This document shows positions 45,885-53,697 of a stretch of 64,000 bases of DNA, in pieces. Position 1 is the stretch's first letter; each line of letters starts with the position of its first letter. A program made the position numbers and the translations under genes. This DNA is from Stenotrophomonas maltophilia. Lineage in GTDB: Bacteria; Pseudomonadota; Gammaproteobacteria; Xanthomonadales; Xanthomonadaceae. The stretch covers positions 3,108,750 through 3,172,749 of the forward strand of contig NZ_CP033877.1 of the NCBI RefSeq assembly GCF_006970445.1, written 5' to 3'. A model generated the notes under the pieces. The model was not told the DNA's origin. It did not search any database and saw nothing but the letters and a program-made list of their open reading frames with translations.

Positions 45885-47495
45885 TTACTTGTCGCAGCCC
45901 TGCAGCTTCAGCGTCTGGCCGTGGCGCAGGCTGTAGGCCGGGGCCTTCAGACCGTTGGCGCGGGCCAGGGTCGGCACGTCGCACTGGAACTTCGCCGCGA
46001 TGGCGCCCAGGGTCTCGCCCTTGCCTACCTTGTGGCTGCGTACCGGCTTCGGCCGGGCCGCCGGTGCCGGGCGCGGCGTCGCCACTGCAGCCACCGGCGC
46101 GGTCGGCACGCTGGTGGATGCGGCCGCGTCGGCCACCGGCACCACACCGCCCACCGCCACGCTGCCGGTATAGCTGGCCGCGGTCGGGCGCTTGATCGCC
46201 GCATTCAGATCGGCGGTGATCAGGGTGCGGGCCAGGTCGGCACGCGGGCCACTGACACAGTTGCGCTGATACAGGCCGGCGATGCGGGTGGTAGCGTTGA
46301 TCAGTGTGCCGGCCGGAATCCAGCCATCGGCTTCATAGCGCGGGTTGAGGTTGCGCAGCGCACGCATGTAGCCATCGCGCGTACCGTGGCTGCCCAGGCA
46401 GATGGTCAGTTCGTAGATGGTGGTGGACTTGGCCAGGCGCAGCGTGGCCGGCTGGGCGCTGATCTTCGGGAACTCCACGCCGTACTGCTGCGGGTGCAGG
46501 AAGATCCAGGCAGCAGCGATCACCATCGGGACATAGTCCTTGGTCTCGCCCGGGAACTGGTTGTAGACGCTGTCGGTCCAGAAGCTCTGGCCAGCGCTCT
46601 GCTTGAACACGCGCGCGGCACGGCCTTCGCCACCGTTGTAGGCGGCCACCGACATTTCCACGTTGTTGTTCAGTTCGCGCAGGCGCTCGTTGAGATAGCT
46701 GGCGCTGGCTTCAGCGGCACTGCGCGCGTCGAAACGGGTATCGAAGCCGGTGCCGTCCGGGCCGAGGCCGAAGCGGCGGCCGGTGGCCGGCATGAACTGC
46801 ATCAGGCCGGCGGCGCCGGCGCGCGAGGACGCATGCACGCGACCGTTGGACTCCTTGGCCATGATGCCGAACAGCAATGCCTCGGGCAGGCCACGCTTCT
46901 CCCACTCCGGCCACATCACCGCGCGCAGGTTCTGGTAATTCTCGTAGCTGGTCAGCAGCGCCGGGCGCATGTCGGTCAGCCAGCGGCGGATGCCCGCCTG
47001 CACTGCCGGGTTGTATTCGACCATGCTGTCGAAGGCGTGCCGCTTGTCGTTCAGCAGCGCGGCAGCGCGCGCGGCTTCGGGCACGTCGGCGGTGAGCGGG
47101 CCGATGTGGTCGGGGTCGGCTTCCAGGCGGTCACCGCCCTCATCGGCCACGTCATCGCTGGCGGCCGCATCGGCGTCGTGCTTGAGCAGGCGCTTGTAGC
47201 TGGCCAGCAGGGTGCCCATCTGGCAGCCCTTTTGCTTCACGCAGTCGTTGAGGACATCCTCCATGTCCTCCAGCGCGGCATCGGCCTCGTTGCTGCCCTT
47301 GGGATCGGCATTGGAGACCAGCAGCAGGGCATCGCTGTAGCGCTTCTCGGCGGCGGTCATGCGCTGTTGCAGCGCATCCACCTTCACCTTGTCCCGGGCC
47401 GAAACCCGCTGCGCATGGGCGTCGGGCGCCAGGGAAACCAGGCCGGCCAGGGCCAGCAGCGGCCAACCACGGGAAATCAGGACAGGAACGGGCAT
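45885..47495 (-). CDS. LysM-containing lytic transglycosylase (MltD-like)
   Basis: 536-residue exported murein hydrolase. From the ATG at 47495 a signal peptide (LISRGWPLLALAGLVSLAPDAHA) precedes a helical region. The SLT domain (about 200-330) has catalytic Glu215 (GIMAKESNGRVH), then AGAAGLMQFMPATG and MSVAAYNGGEGRA, the family's conserved blocks. A second helical part, an Ala/Pro/Val linker and a C-terminal LysM (about 487-533, SHKVGKGETLGAIAAKF) follow. It resembles family 1 transglycosylases such as MltD, though with one LysM and no lipobox. Confidence 0.92.
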   Translation of the reverse strand: MPVPVLISRGWPLLALAGLVSLAPDAHAQRVSARDKVKVDALQQRMTAAEKRYSDALLLVSNADPKGSNEADAALEDMEDVLNDCVKQKGCQMGTLLASYKRLLKHDADAAASDDVADEGGDRLEADPDHIGPLTADVPEAARAAALLNDKRHAFDSMVEYNPAVQAGIRRWLTDMRPALLTSYENYQNLRAVMWPEWEKRGLPEALLFGIMAKESNGRVHASSRAGAAGLMQFMPATGRRFGLGPDGTGFDTRFDARSAAEASASYLNERLRELNNNVEMSVAAYNGGEGRAARVFKQSAGQSFWTDSVYNQFPGETKDYVPMVIAAAWIFLHPQQYGVEFPKISAQPATLRLAKSTTIYELTICLGSHGTRDGYMRALRNLNPRYEADGWIPAGTLINATTRIAGLYQRNCVSGPRADLARTLITADLNAAIKRPTAASYTGSVAVGGVVPVADAAASTSVPTAPVAAVATPRPAPAARPKPVRSHKVGKGETLGAIAAKFQCDVPTLARANGLKAPAYSLRHGQTLKLQGCDK

Positions 47496-47617
47496 TGATG
47501 GCACTGTGTGCGAAACAGGCAGGCAGAGTAGCGGCGCCGCCAAGGTCCGGGCAAGCCGACCTTCGGACCGTCACTGCCGGCGGTTAACATTGGGCTATTC
47601 ATCACAAGGGCTGGACC
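47496..47617. promoter_or_regulatory. Divergent promoter gap of transglycosylase and HerA-like genes
   Basis: 122 bp between divergent genes. An A/T-rich patch TTAACATTGGGCTATTCATC at 47583-47602 is the likely plus-strand promoter. AAGG at 47607-47610 is the ribosome site of the HerA-like gene. No operator repeat is seen. Confidence 0.35.
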
Positions 47618-49123
47618 ATGGATCCGATTCTGCTCGGCAAAGGCATTACCGACGATATTGCCGTCACCCTGCTGCCGAAACTCGGCAACCGCCACGGCCT
47701 GGTGGCCGGCGCCACCGGTACCGGCAAGACCGTGACCCTGATGACCCTGGCCGAGGGCTTCTCGCGACTGGGCGTGCCGGTGTTCCTGGCCGATGTGAAG
47801 GGCGATGTCTCCGGCCTGGCCGTACCCGGCACAGGCGCAGAGAACCTGCTCCAGCGTGCCGCCGAGATCGGCGTGGCCGACTATGCGCCGGCCGCCAGCC
47901 CCACCATCTTCTGGGACCTCTACGGCAAGCTGGGCCACCCGGTGCGCACCACTGTCAGTGAAATGGGCCCCACCCTGCTGTCGCGCATCCTCGAATTGAA
48001 CGATACCCAGGCCGGGGTGCTCGACATCGTATTCAAGCTGGCCGACGACCGCGGCCTGCTGCTGCTGGACATGGACGACCTGCGCGCCCTGCTCGGCCTG
48101 GTTGCCGACGAGCGCAAGGACATCTCCACCGAGTACGGCCTGGTCAGTGCGCAGTCGATCGCCGCGATCCAGCGTTCGGTGCTGCGCCTGGCGCAGGACG
48201 GTGGCGAGAATTTCTTCGGCGAACCGGCGCTTGAGCTGGCCGACATCATGCGGGTCAACCACGACGGCCGCGGCGTGATCGGCATCCTCGCCGCCGACCA
48301 GCTGGTACTCAAGCCCAAGCTGTACTCCACCTTCCTGCTGTGGCTGCTGTCGGAGCTGTTCGAGCAGCTGCCGGAAGTGGGTGACCTGGACAAGCCGAAG
48401 CTGGTCTTCATCTTCGACGAGGCGCACCTGCTGTTCGACGATGCACCGCCGTCGCTGGTGCAGCGCATCGAACAGGTGGTGCGCCTGATCCGTTCCAAGG
48501 GCGTGGGCGTGTACTTCTGCTCGCAGTTCCCCGACGACGTGCCGGGCAACATCCTCGGCCAGCTCGGCAACCGCGTGCAGCACGCACTGCGCGCGTTCAC
48601 CCCACGCGACCAGAAGGCGGTGAAGACCGCGGCCGAGACCTTCGTGCCGAACCCGAAACTGGACGTGGCCAAGGTACTGAGCCAGCTTGGCACCGGTGAG
48701 GCACTGGTCTCCACGCTGCAGGACAAGGGCATTCCAATGCCGGTGCAGCAGACCCTGATCGCGCCGCCGCGCTGCAGGATGGGGCCGATCACCGAGGCCG
48801 AGCGTGCACAGGTGCGTGCCGGCAGCCCAGTCGGCAGCCGCTACGACACCGCGATCAACCGCGAATCGGCCGCCGAACTGCTGGCCCAGCGTGCACAGAA
48901 GACCGTCGAGCAGGCGCAGGCGCCGGCCGCGCGCAGCCGCGAGCAGGACGAAGCGCAGGACGGTGGTTTCGGCCAGGCGATCAAGGATGCGATTTTCGGC
49001 ACCAAGCGCCGCCAGGGCATGATCGAAACCATGGCCAAGCAGACCACGCGCACCGTCGGCACCAAGCTGGGCAACCAGATCGTGCGCGGTATCCTCGGTG
49101 GCATCTTCGGCGGCAAGCGTTGA
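47618..49123 (+). CDS. HerA/YjgR-like ATPase (DUF853)
   Basis: 501-residue P-loop ATPase of the HerA-FtsK superfamily, closest by eye to E. coli YjgR. Walker A is GATGTGKTVTL (Lys37), Walker B is LVFIFDEAHLLF, and a HerA-type arginine-rich segment FCSQFPDDVPGN follows. The C-terminal 100 residues are a charged coiled region ending in a Gly-rich [14 protein letters not shown] tail. HerA proteins pump or unwind DNA with NurA; YjgR-type members have no known role, and no nuclease gene is adjacent. The stop overlaps the TTG start of the next gene (TTGA). Confidence 0.9.
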   Translation: MDPILLGKGITDDIAVTLLPKLGNRHGLVAGATGTGKTVTLMTLAEGFSRLGVPVFLADVKGDVSGLAVPGTGAENLLQRAAEIGVADYAPAASPTIFWDLYGKLGHPVRTTVSEMGPTLLSRILELNDTQAGVLDIVFKLADDRGLLLLDMDDLRALLGLVADERKDISTEYGLVSAQSIAAIQRSVLRLAQDGGENFFGEPALELADIMRVNHDGRGVIGILAADQLVLKPKLYSTFLLWLLSELFEQLPEVGDLDKPKLVFIFDEAHLLFDDAPPSLVQRIEQVVRLIRSKGVGVYFCSQFPDDVPGNILGQLGNRVQHALRAFTPRDQKAVKTAAETFVPNPKLDVAKVLSQLGTGEALVSTLQDKGIPMPVQQTLIAPPRCRMGPITEAERAQVRAGSPVGSRYDTAINRESAAELLAQRAQKTVEQAQAPAARSREQDEAQDGGFGQAIKDAIFGTKRRQGMIETMAKQTTRTVGTKLGNQIVRGILGGIFGGKR

Positions 49124-49614
49124 GCCGCCGCGGCGTCCTCATTGCTGCAGGCGCAGGAATGCTGGTGGCATTGCTGACGGTGGGCTGCAGGCAGGAGCAA
49201 GCGCCTGCTGAGAGCAGTAGCGCCGCCGCAGCGGCGGACAATGCTCCCGCCGTCGTAAGCGGCGGGCAGGCAACCATGGAACTCGACGAAGCGAGTCAGG
49301 GCGAGCCTGCGCCTGCCTACGTGCCAGTCGGCAGCAAGGATCTGGTCGGTACATTCGTCGTTGGCGGCGTCGAAACCCGTACCCTTGAACTCAAACCCGG
49401 CGGCCGCTACACACTGAAGGGCGGCGTGGTCTGGGACCTTGTCAAGAGCAGGTGGTCCCTGGAAGCCGGCGGCACGCACCTGCGCCTGCACCACGATCAC
49501 CGGCAAACGGAAGATCTGTTGTTTGGCGTGGAATCAGCCGATGTGCTGGTCCTGCTCAACGCCGATGGCAGCCCAACCCACATGCGCAGCACCCTGGATA
49601 GAGTCAAGAAGTGA
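49120..49614 (+). CDS. Uncharacterised lipoprotein between HerA-like gene and greB
   Basis: 164 residues. The start is a TTG at 49120 overlapping the previous TGA; it is preferred over an internal ATG because it supplies the basic MSRRG of a signal peptide, then [13 protein letters not shown] with lipobox Cys23. An Ala/Ser/Glu linker follows, then a small all-beta-looking domain with [19 protein letters not shown] and [16 protein letters not shown]. No family recognised. The gene ends in a GTGA overlap with greB, so three genes are coupled. Confidence 0.8.
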   Translation: MSRRGVLIAAGAGMLVALLTVGCRQEQAPAESSSAAAAADNAPAVVSGGQATMELDEASQGEPAPAYVPVGSKDLVGTFVVGGVETRTLELKPGGRYTLKGGVVWDLVKSRWSLEAGGTHLRLHHDHRQTEDLLFGVESADVLVLLNADGSPTHMRSTLDRVKK

Positions 49615-50117
49615 GCCGTTGGCGTCCCCCTGCAGAGAAAAGCACCGCCCTGATCACCGCCTCCGGGCATGCGCGACTGAAGGCCGAACTGGATGAGCTA
49701 TGGCGCGTGCGCCGCCCGGAAGTGGTGAAGGCGCTGGCCGCCGCTGCCGCAGAGGGCGACCGTTCCGAGAACGCCGAGTACACCTACCGCAAGAAGCAAC
49801 TGGGCGAGATCGACCGCCGCGTGCGCTACCTGACCAAGCGGCTGGAATCGCTGCGCGTGGTCGATACCACGCCAACCGATCCGCTGGCGGTGTTCTTCGG
49901 CGCATGGGTGGAACTGGAGAACGTGGACAGCGGCGACACCAGCCGCTATCGCATTGTCGGGCCGGATGAGACCGATGCTGGACTGGGCTGGATAAGCATC
50001 GATTCCCCCCTGGCGCGCGCGCTGCTGAAGAAGCGGCTGGACGATGAGTTTTCGGTAGAGCTGCCCGGCGGACAGTTCACCTTTGCGGTGATCGGGGTGG
50101 AGTACGAGCCTGTGTAG
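49611..50117 (+). CDS. greB: Transcription elongation factor GreB
   Basis: 168-residue factor that enters the RNA polymerase secondary channel and triggers cleavage of backtracked RNA. The N-terminal coiled coil (about 15-85) has the family pattern [18 protein letters not shown] and [19 protein letters not shown], with its acidic tip. The C-terminal FKBP-like domain has [13 protein letters not shown] and ends [11 protein letters not shown]. Length and the IDSPLARAL form favour GreB over GreA. The start is GTG, overlapping the lipoprotein stop. Confidence 0.95.
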   Translation: MSRWRPPAEKSTALITASGHARLKAELDELWRVRRPEVVKALAAAAAEGDRSENAEYTYRKKQLGEIDRRVRYLTKRLESLRVVDTTPTDPLAVFFGAWVELENVDSGDTSRYRIVGPDETDAGLGWISIDSPLARALLKKRLDDEFSVELPGGQFTFAVIGVEYEPV

Positions 50118-50140
50118 CGTCGAGCATGGCTCGACGTTAC
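50114..50140. repeat. Short GTAG hairpin (second REP subtype) between convergent genes
   Basis: GTAG followed by CGTCGAGC-ATG-GCTCGACG and GTTAC: a perfect 8-bp stem. The stem differs from the TGCCGGCC type, so it appears to be another SMAG-like subfamily. It overlaps the greB stop codon (UGUGUAG) and lies between convergent greB and DUF3025 genes, where it may slow transcription. Confidence 0.7.
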
Positions 50141-50970
50141 GGAACCAGCAACGGCGGCGGGTACGCGCGTCCTGCACGCAGCGGGCGGAAATAATCGGCA
50201 TTGCGATAGAAGGCGGGATCCTGCACGCCATGCCAGCCGGGAATACCGGCCAATGGCAGGGGCCGCAGCTGCAGCGGATCGGTCACTGCCCTGCCCTCGG
50301 CAATGGCAGCGGTCACCGCGTCGACACAGGCGGCATCGGCATCGCCCTGTACCACCAGGCACTTGCCGACCAGCAATCGCCCCGGCAACAGCGCCTGTTC
50401 CATCAGCGCATGCCCGAATACCACAGCGATGGCGATGTCACCGCTCTGCCACCGCGTCGGCTCGAACAATGCAGGCCAGTCATGCCCATCCCATGCGTGC
50501 AGCAATGTGTCATCACGCATACGCACGATCACGCCGGTTTCGTCGAACTGGGTCAAGGCGGCCTGCGCGCGGTTGCGCTGGCCGGGTGGCATGGCCTCGA
50601 TATGCCTGCATTGTTGCGCGTTCAGTGCACGCTTCAGCTGCGGATGGGAGGCCCACACCAGTGCGTTGAACAGGTCGTGCCAGTTGTCGGCACGCGTGGC
50701 GATGCGCCCCTGCGCGATACGCGCCTCGTAATGCAGGCCGTCGGCCAGCAGCGCGGCATCCTGCTCCACCAGCTGCCAACCCGGCAAGGACAGGCATGCG
50801 TCAAGTGCCGCGATGGGTGGCCAGCGGGTGCCAACCAGAAGATCACCGAAATCCTGCAGCCCGGCAAACACCGGGTGCCCGAACACCTGAGGATCGACCG
50901 CCGCACGCGGCGGCGGCACGAAGCGGCGGACGCCGCTGCCGTCACCGGCGGCGGTCGTCGTTGCGGTCAC
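50137..50970 (-). CDS. DUF3025-family protein
   Basis: 277-residue cytoplasmic protein of unknown function. DUF3025-like features are [21 protein letters not shown] (here read in parts: NALVWASHP near 103-111), [17 protein letters not shown], and [15 protein letters not shown]. No signal peptide, membrane helix or known catalytic site; several conserved His and Asp residues could bind a metal. The GTG start overlaps the rimO TGA (GTGA), so it is made with the methylthiotransferase. Confidence 0.78.
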   Translation of the reverse strand: MTATTTAAGDGSGVRRFVPPPRAAVDPQVFGHPVFAGLQDFGDLLVGTRWPPIAALDACLSLPGWQLVEQDAALLADGLHYEARIAQGRIATRADNWHDLFNALVWASHPQLKRALNAQQCRHIEAMPPGQRNRAQAALTQFDETGVIVRMRDDTLLHAWDGHDWPALFEPTRWQSGDIAIAVVFGHALMEQALLPGRLLVGKCLVVQGDADAACVDAVTAAIAEGRAVTDPLQLRPLPLAGIPGWHGVQDPAFYRNADYFRPLRAGRAYPPPLLVP

Positions 50971-52328
50971 AGCATCTTGAGGTCGAATGCCGGACGGGTA
51001 GCGGCGGGCAGCGCGTCACCATACAGGTCGTGCTCGTCGCTCTCGGTGATCTCCACGTCAACGAATTCGCCCACGCGCAGCGGAACCTGGTCGGCATTCT
51101 GGATGTGCACCAGGCCGTCGATCTCCGGGGCATCGGCCTTGGAGCGGGCCACGGCGATGTCGCCTTCGATGGCGTCGACCAGGCACTGCTGCACGGTGCC
51201 GATCTTGGCCTCCAGGCGCGCGGCGGAGATCTGTGCCTGCTTCTCCATGAAGCGGGCCAGACGCTCCTGCTTTACTTCCTCCGGCACAGCATCGGGCAGA
51301 TCGTTGGCGGTCGCCCCCTCAACCGGCGAATAGGCGAATGCGCCCACGCGATCCAGCTGCGCTTCGTCGAGGAACGACAGCAGTTCTTCGAACTCGGACT
51401 CGGTCTCGCCCGGGAAGCCGACGATGAAGGTCGAACGCACGGTGATGTCCGGCGCGATACGGCGCCAGTTCTGCACGCGCTCAAGGGTCTTCTCGACCGC
51501 GCCGGGGCGCTTCATCAAACGCAGGATGCGCGGGCTCGCATGCTGGAAGGGGATGTCCAGGTACGGCAGGATGCGGTTCTCGGCCATCAGCGGCACCACT
51601 TCGTCCACGTGCGGATACGGGTAGACGTAGTGCATGCGCACCCACGCATCCAGCTCGGACAGTCCTTCGCACAGCGCCTTCAAACGGGTCTGGTAGGCCT
51701 TGTCGCGCCACATCTTCTCGGCGTACTTCACGTCCACGCCGTAGGCCGAGGTGTCCTGCGAAACCACCAGCAGTTCACGCACGCCACCACGCACCAGGCG
51801 CTCGGCTTCACGCAACACCTCGTCAACCGGGCGCGAGACCAGCTTGCCGCGCATCGACGGAATGATGCAGAAGCTGCACTTGTGGTTGCAGCCTTCGGAA
51901 ATCTTCAGGTAGGCGTAATGGCGCGGGGTCAGCTTGATGCCGTAGTCGGGCACCAGGTCCACGAACGGATCGTGCTTGGGCGGCAGTGCTTCATGCACCG
52001 CTTCCATCACGCTCTGGTAATCCTGCGGGCCGGATACCGCCAGCACGTTGGGGTACGCCTCGCGGATCTGCTCCGGGCGCTTGCCCAGGCAACCGGTGAC
52101 GATCACCTTGCCGTTCTGGTTCATCGCCTCGCCAATGGCATCCAGCGACTCAGTCACCGCCGAATCGATGAATCCACAGGTGTTGACCACCACCACGTCG
52201 GCCGAATCGTAGGACGGGACGATGTCGTAGCCTTCCGAGCGGAGCTGGGTGAGGATGCGCTCGGAATCGACGAGGGCCTTCGGGCAGCCAAGGCTGACGA
52301 AGCCGACTTTGGGGTTCAGCTGGGACAT
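50967..52328 (-). CDS. rimO: Ribosomal protein uS12 methylthiotransferase
   Basis: Radical-SAM enzyme that adds a methylthio group to an aspartate of ribosomal protein S12. It has 453 residues from the ATG at 52328. The N-terminal UPF0004 cluster ligands are Cys15, 51 and 80. The radical-SAM motif CNHKCSFC gives Cys147, 151 and 154. The C-terminal TRAM domain ends in [10 protein letters not shown]. The opening [18 protein letters not shown] separates RimO from MiaB. A TATACT -10 box lies about 80 bp upstream. Confidence 0.97.
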   Translation of the reverse strand: MSQLNPKVGFVSLGCPKALVDSERILTQLRSEGYDIVPSYDSADVVVVNTCGFIDSAVTESLDAIGEAMNQNGKVIVTGCLGKRPEQIREAYPNVLAVSGPQDYQSVMEAVHEALPPKHDPFVDLVPDYGIKLTPRHYAYLKISEGCNHKCSFCIIPSMRGKLVSRPVDEVLREAERLVRGGVRELLVVSQDTSAYGVDVKYAEKMWRDKAYQTRLKALCEGLSELDAWVRMHYVYPYPHVDEVVPLMAENRILPYLDIPFQHASPRILRLMKRPGAVEKTLERVQNWRRIAPDITVRSTFIVGFPGETESEFEELLSFLDEAQLDRVGAFAYSPVEGATANDLPDAVPEEVKQERLARFMEKQAQISAARLEAKIGTVQQCLVDAIEGDIAVARSKADAPEIDGLVHIQNADQVPLRVGEFVDVEITESDEHDLYGDALPAATRPAFDLKML

Positions 52329-52475
52329 GGAATCGCGGGACTCTGGGGGCCTGGGCCCCTGCCGGCATGGCAGGGGTTCCTGGGGGCCGGGGGCCTGAAA
52401 GGGCGCCAGTATACCGGGGTTCGGGCCAGGGCCCTGAATCACCGCTCCCGCCTGCGGCCCCTGGCCTGTGAAGGG
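52329..52475. promoter_or_regulatory. rimO promoter/leader and junction with the phage region
   Basis: 147 bp. The minus-strand -10 box TATACT is at 52408-52413, giving a leader of about 73 nt. The leader holds a hairpin CCCCTGCC-GGCAT-GGCAGGGG at 52356-52376. Nearer the phage genes is an 8-bp inverted repeat GGCCAGGG...CCCTGGCC at 52424-52466 with a 27-nt loop. No integrase or tRNA attachment core is seen, and no T-run terminator ends the phage operon. Confidence 0.5.
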
Positions 52476-53039
52476 TCAGTACCCGGTCACGTCCAGCACC
52501 ACCGCAACCAGGTCGCGGAAGTCCGGCCGACCCGGCTGCGGCGTCTCGAACATCATCGACCAGTCACTCCAGATGCCATCGATGAAACCCAGCTTCAGGT
52601 GACTGCTGTCACCGGAGATCACACCGGCACGGCGTGTCATCCAGCGGGCCTGCCATCCACCGTGCAGGCGCTGGTTTTCGATCAGCTCCTGCCAGGGCGC
52701 TACCAGGAACGCGACCGCATACTTTCGACCGGCGGGTACCGGAATGATCCGATAGATCCAATCGTAGGAGTTCGTGTACTCGATCAGCTCGACCACACGC
52801 GCGTACTTGAAGCCGGACCAGAACGCACATTGCCCGGCGCCATTGAATACCTGCAGGCCCGCACGGGCGTCTGCGGGAATCACACGATCATCGGCAAAGT
52901 GGTAGCTGCGATCATGACTGTTCGCGACCAGATGGACCTGCGGCCACCTGGGCTCGTAATCCACCAGCCGCAGGCACGAAAAATCATCGCTGATCTGGAT
53001 GCCATTGCCATCGTCGAGGGTTGTTTCGAAGTACGCCAT
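52476..53039 (-). CDS. Phage protein of unknown function, last gene of the tail region
   Basis: 187 residues, start ATG at 53039 sharing one base with the previous stop (TGATG). It has no signal peptide or membrane helix and is rich in Trp, Tyr and Asp. It opens AYFETTLDDGNGIQISDD and contains HLVANSHDRSYHF and WSGFKYARVVELIEY. It looks like a compact beta-rich domain, as in tail-fibre accessory proteins, but no family is recognised. Position at the end of the tail genes, next to rimO, is the only other clue. Confidence 0.7.
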   Translation of the reverse strand: MAYFETTLDDGNGIQISDDFSCLRLVDYEPRWPQVHLVANSHDRSYHFADDRVIPADARAGLQVFNGAGQCAFWSGFKYARVVELIEYTNSYDWIYRIIPVPAGRKYAVAFLVAPWQELIENQRLHGGWQARWMTRRAGVISGDSSHLKLGFIDGIWSDWSMMFETPQPGRPDFRDLVAVVLDVTGY

Positions 53040-53308
53040 CACCAGGCCACAAGATAAAGATAGGCGCCGTCGCCGGCGGACCAGGAAACCCGGTTGCCAC
53101 TGATCGTGACAACCCGCCTGGAGCTTGAGCTTCCGGTGAACCCACCGGCGTTGATGAAGGCACGTATCGTGCCCTGGGCGCTGGCGTTGACTTCGATCTG
53201 CCCTGGCCCCGCGCCGATGGGAATGACCTGCAACGTGCGGAAAACGCGAGTAGCCAGGTCTATTTCCGGTTGACCGGCAGCGTCCCATGTCTGCAATCCC
53301 GCGGGCAT
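53039..53308 (-). CDS. Small phage protein (tail-fibre-associated type)
   Basis: 89 residues starting MPAGLQTWDAAGQPEIDL, a form often seen in small proteins next to tail-tip genes of xanthomonad and pseudomonad prophages ('M-P-x-G-L-Q-x-W-D'). A strong AAGGAG ribosome site lies 9 nt upstream. The rest, with SRRVVTISGNRVSW and GDGAYLYLVAW, suggests a small beta-sandwich. Function unknown; likely a fibre-tip or decoration subunit. Confidence 0.75.
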   Translation of the reverse strand: MPAGLQTWDAAGQPEIDLATRVFRTLQVIPIGAGPGQIEVNASAQGTIRAFINAGGFTGSSSSRRVVTISGNRVSWSAGDGAYLYLVAW

Positions 53309-53392
53309 TTTTCTTTCTCCTTGAAAACACGGGGCCGCAGGCAGCCCTCTGAAACGGGCGGCGGTATCCCGTCGCCTGACAACCGCCCGGTA

Positions 53393-53608
53393 TCAGCCAG
53401 CAGCTGATTCAATGGGCAGCGCTTCTTCCACCTCGATCGCCTCGAACCGGTACAACGCGCCAAACTTCAAGGCGTAAGCATCCAGCGGCGATACCGGGAT
53501 CACCATCTGCGGAAGAAGGTTGTCGCCTTCCGGCCGGAAATGCAGATTGACCACCCCCGACTGCTCCACAGCGCGGGTCAGCAGGACGAGACGTGCGTTG
53601 AACTTCAT
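53393..53608 (-). CDS. Small phage protein behind the tail-tip terminator
   Basis: 71 residues, ATG at 53608 with GGAG 8 nt ahead, immediately after the T-run of the terminator at 53620-53650. It opens KFNARLVLLTRAVEQSGVV and has YALKFGALYRFEAIEVEEA. No known domain. The close coupling of terminator and ribosome site suggests it is expressed under anti-termination or from a promoter not seen by eye. Confidence 0.65.
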   Translation of the reverse strand: MKFNARLVLLTRAVEQSGVVNLHFRPEGDNLLPQMVIPVSPLDAYALKFGALYRFEAIEVEEALPIESAAG

Positions 53609-53619
53609 GTTGGATCTCC

Positions 53620-53650
53620 AAAAAAAATGGGCCGCATCCACCGGCGGCCC
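53620..53650 (-). terminator. Strong rho-independent terminator after the tail-tip gene
   Basis: On the minus strand: GGGCCGC, 8-nt loop, GCGGCCC, then A and eight T residues. It lies 48 bp after the stop of the 2758-residue tail-tip gene and separates it from three small downstream genes. The signal is textbook quality. Confidence 0.92.
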
Positions 53651-53697
53651 GAACGGTTTTCATGCAAGGCACCCACCGCGACGGGCAGGCGCGCGGT

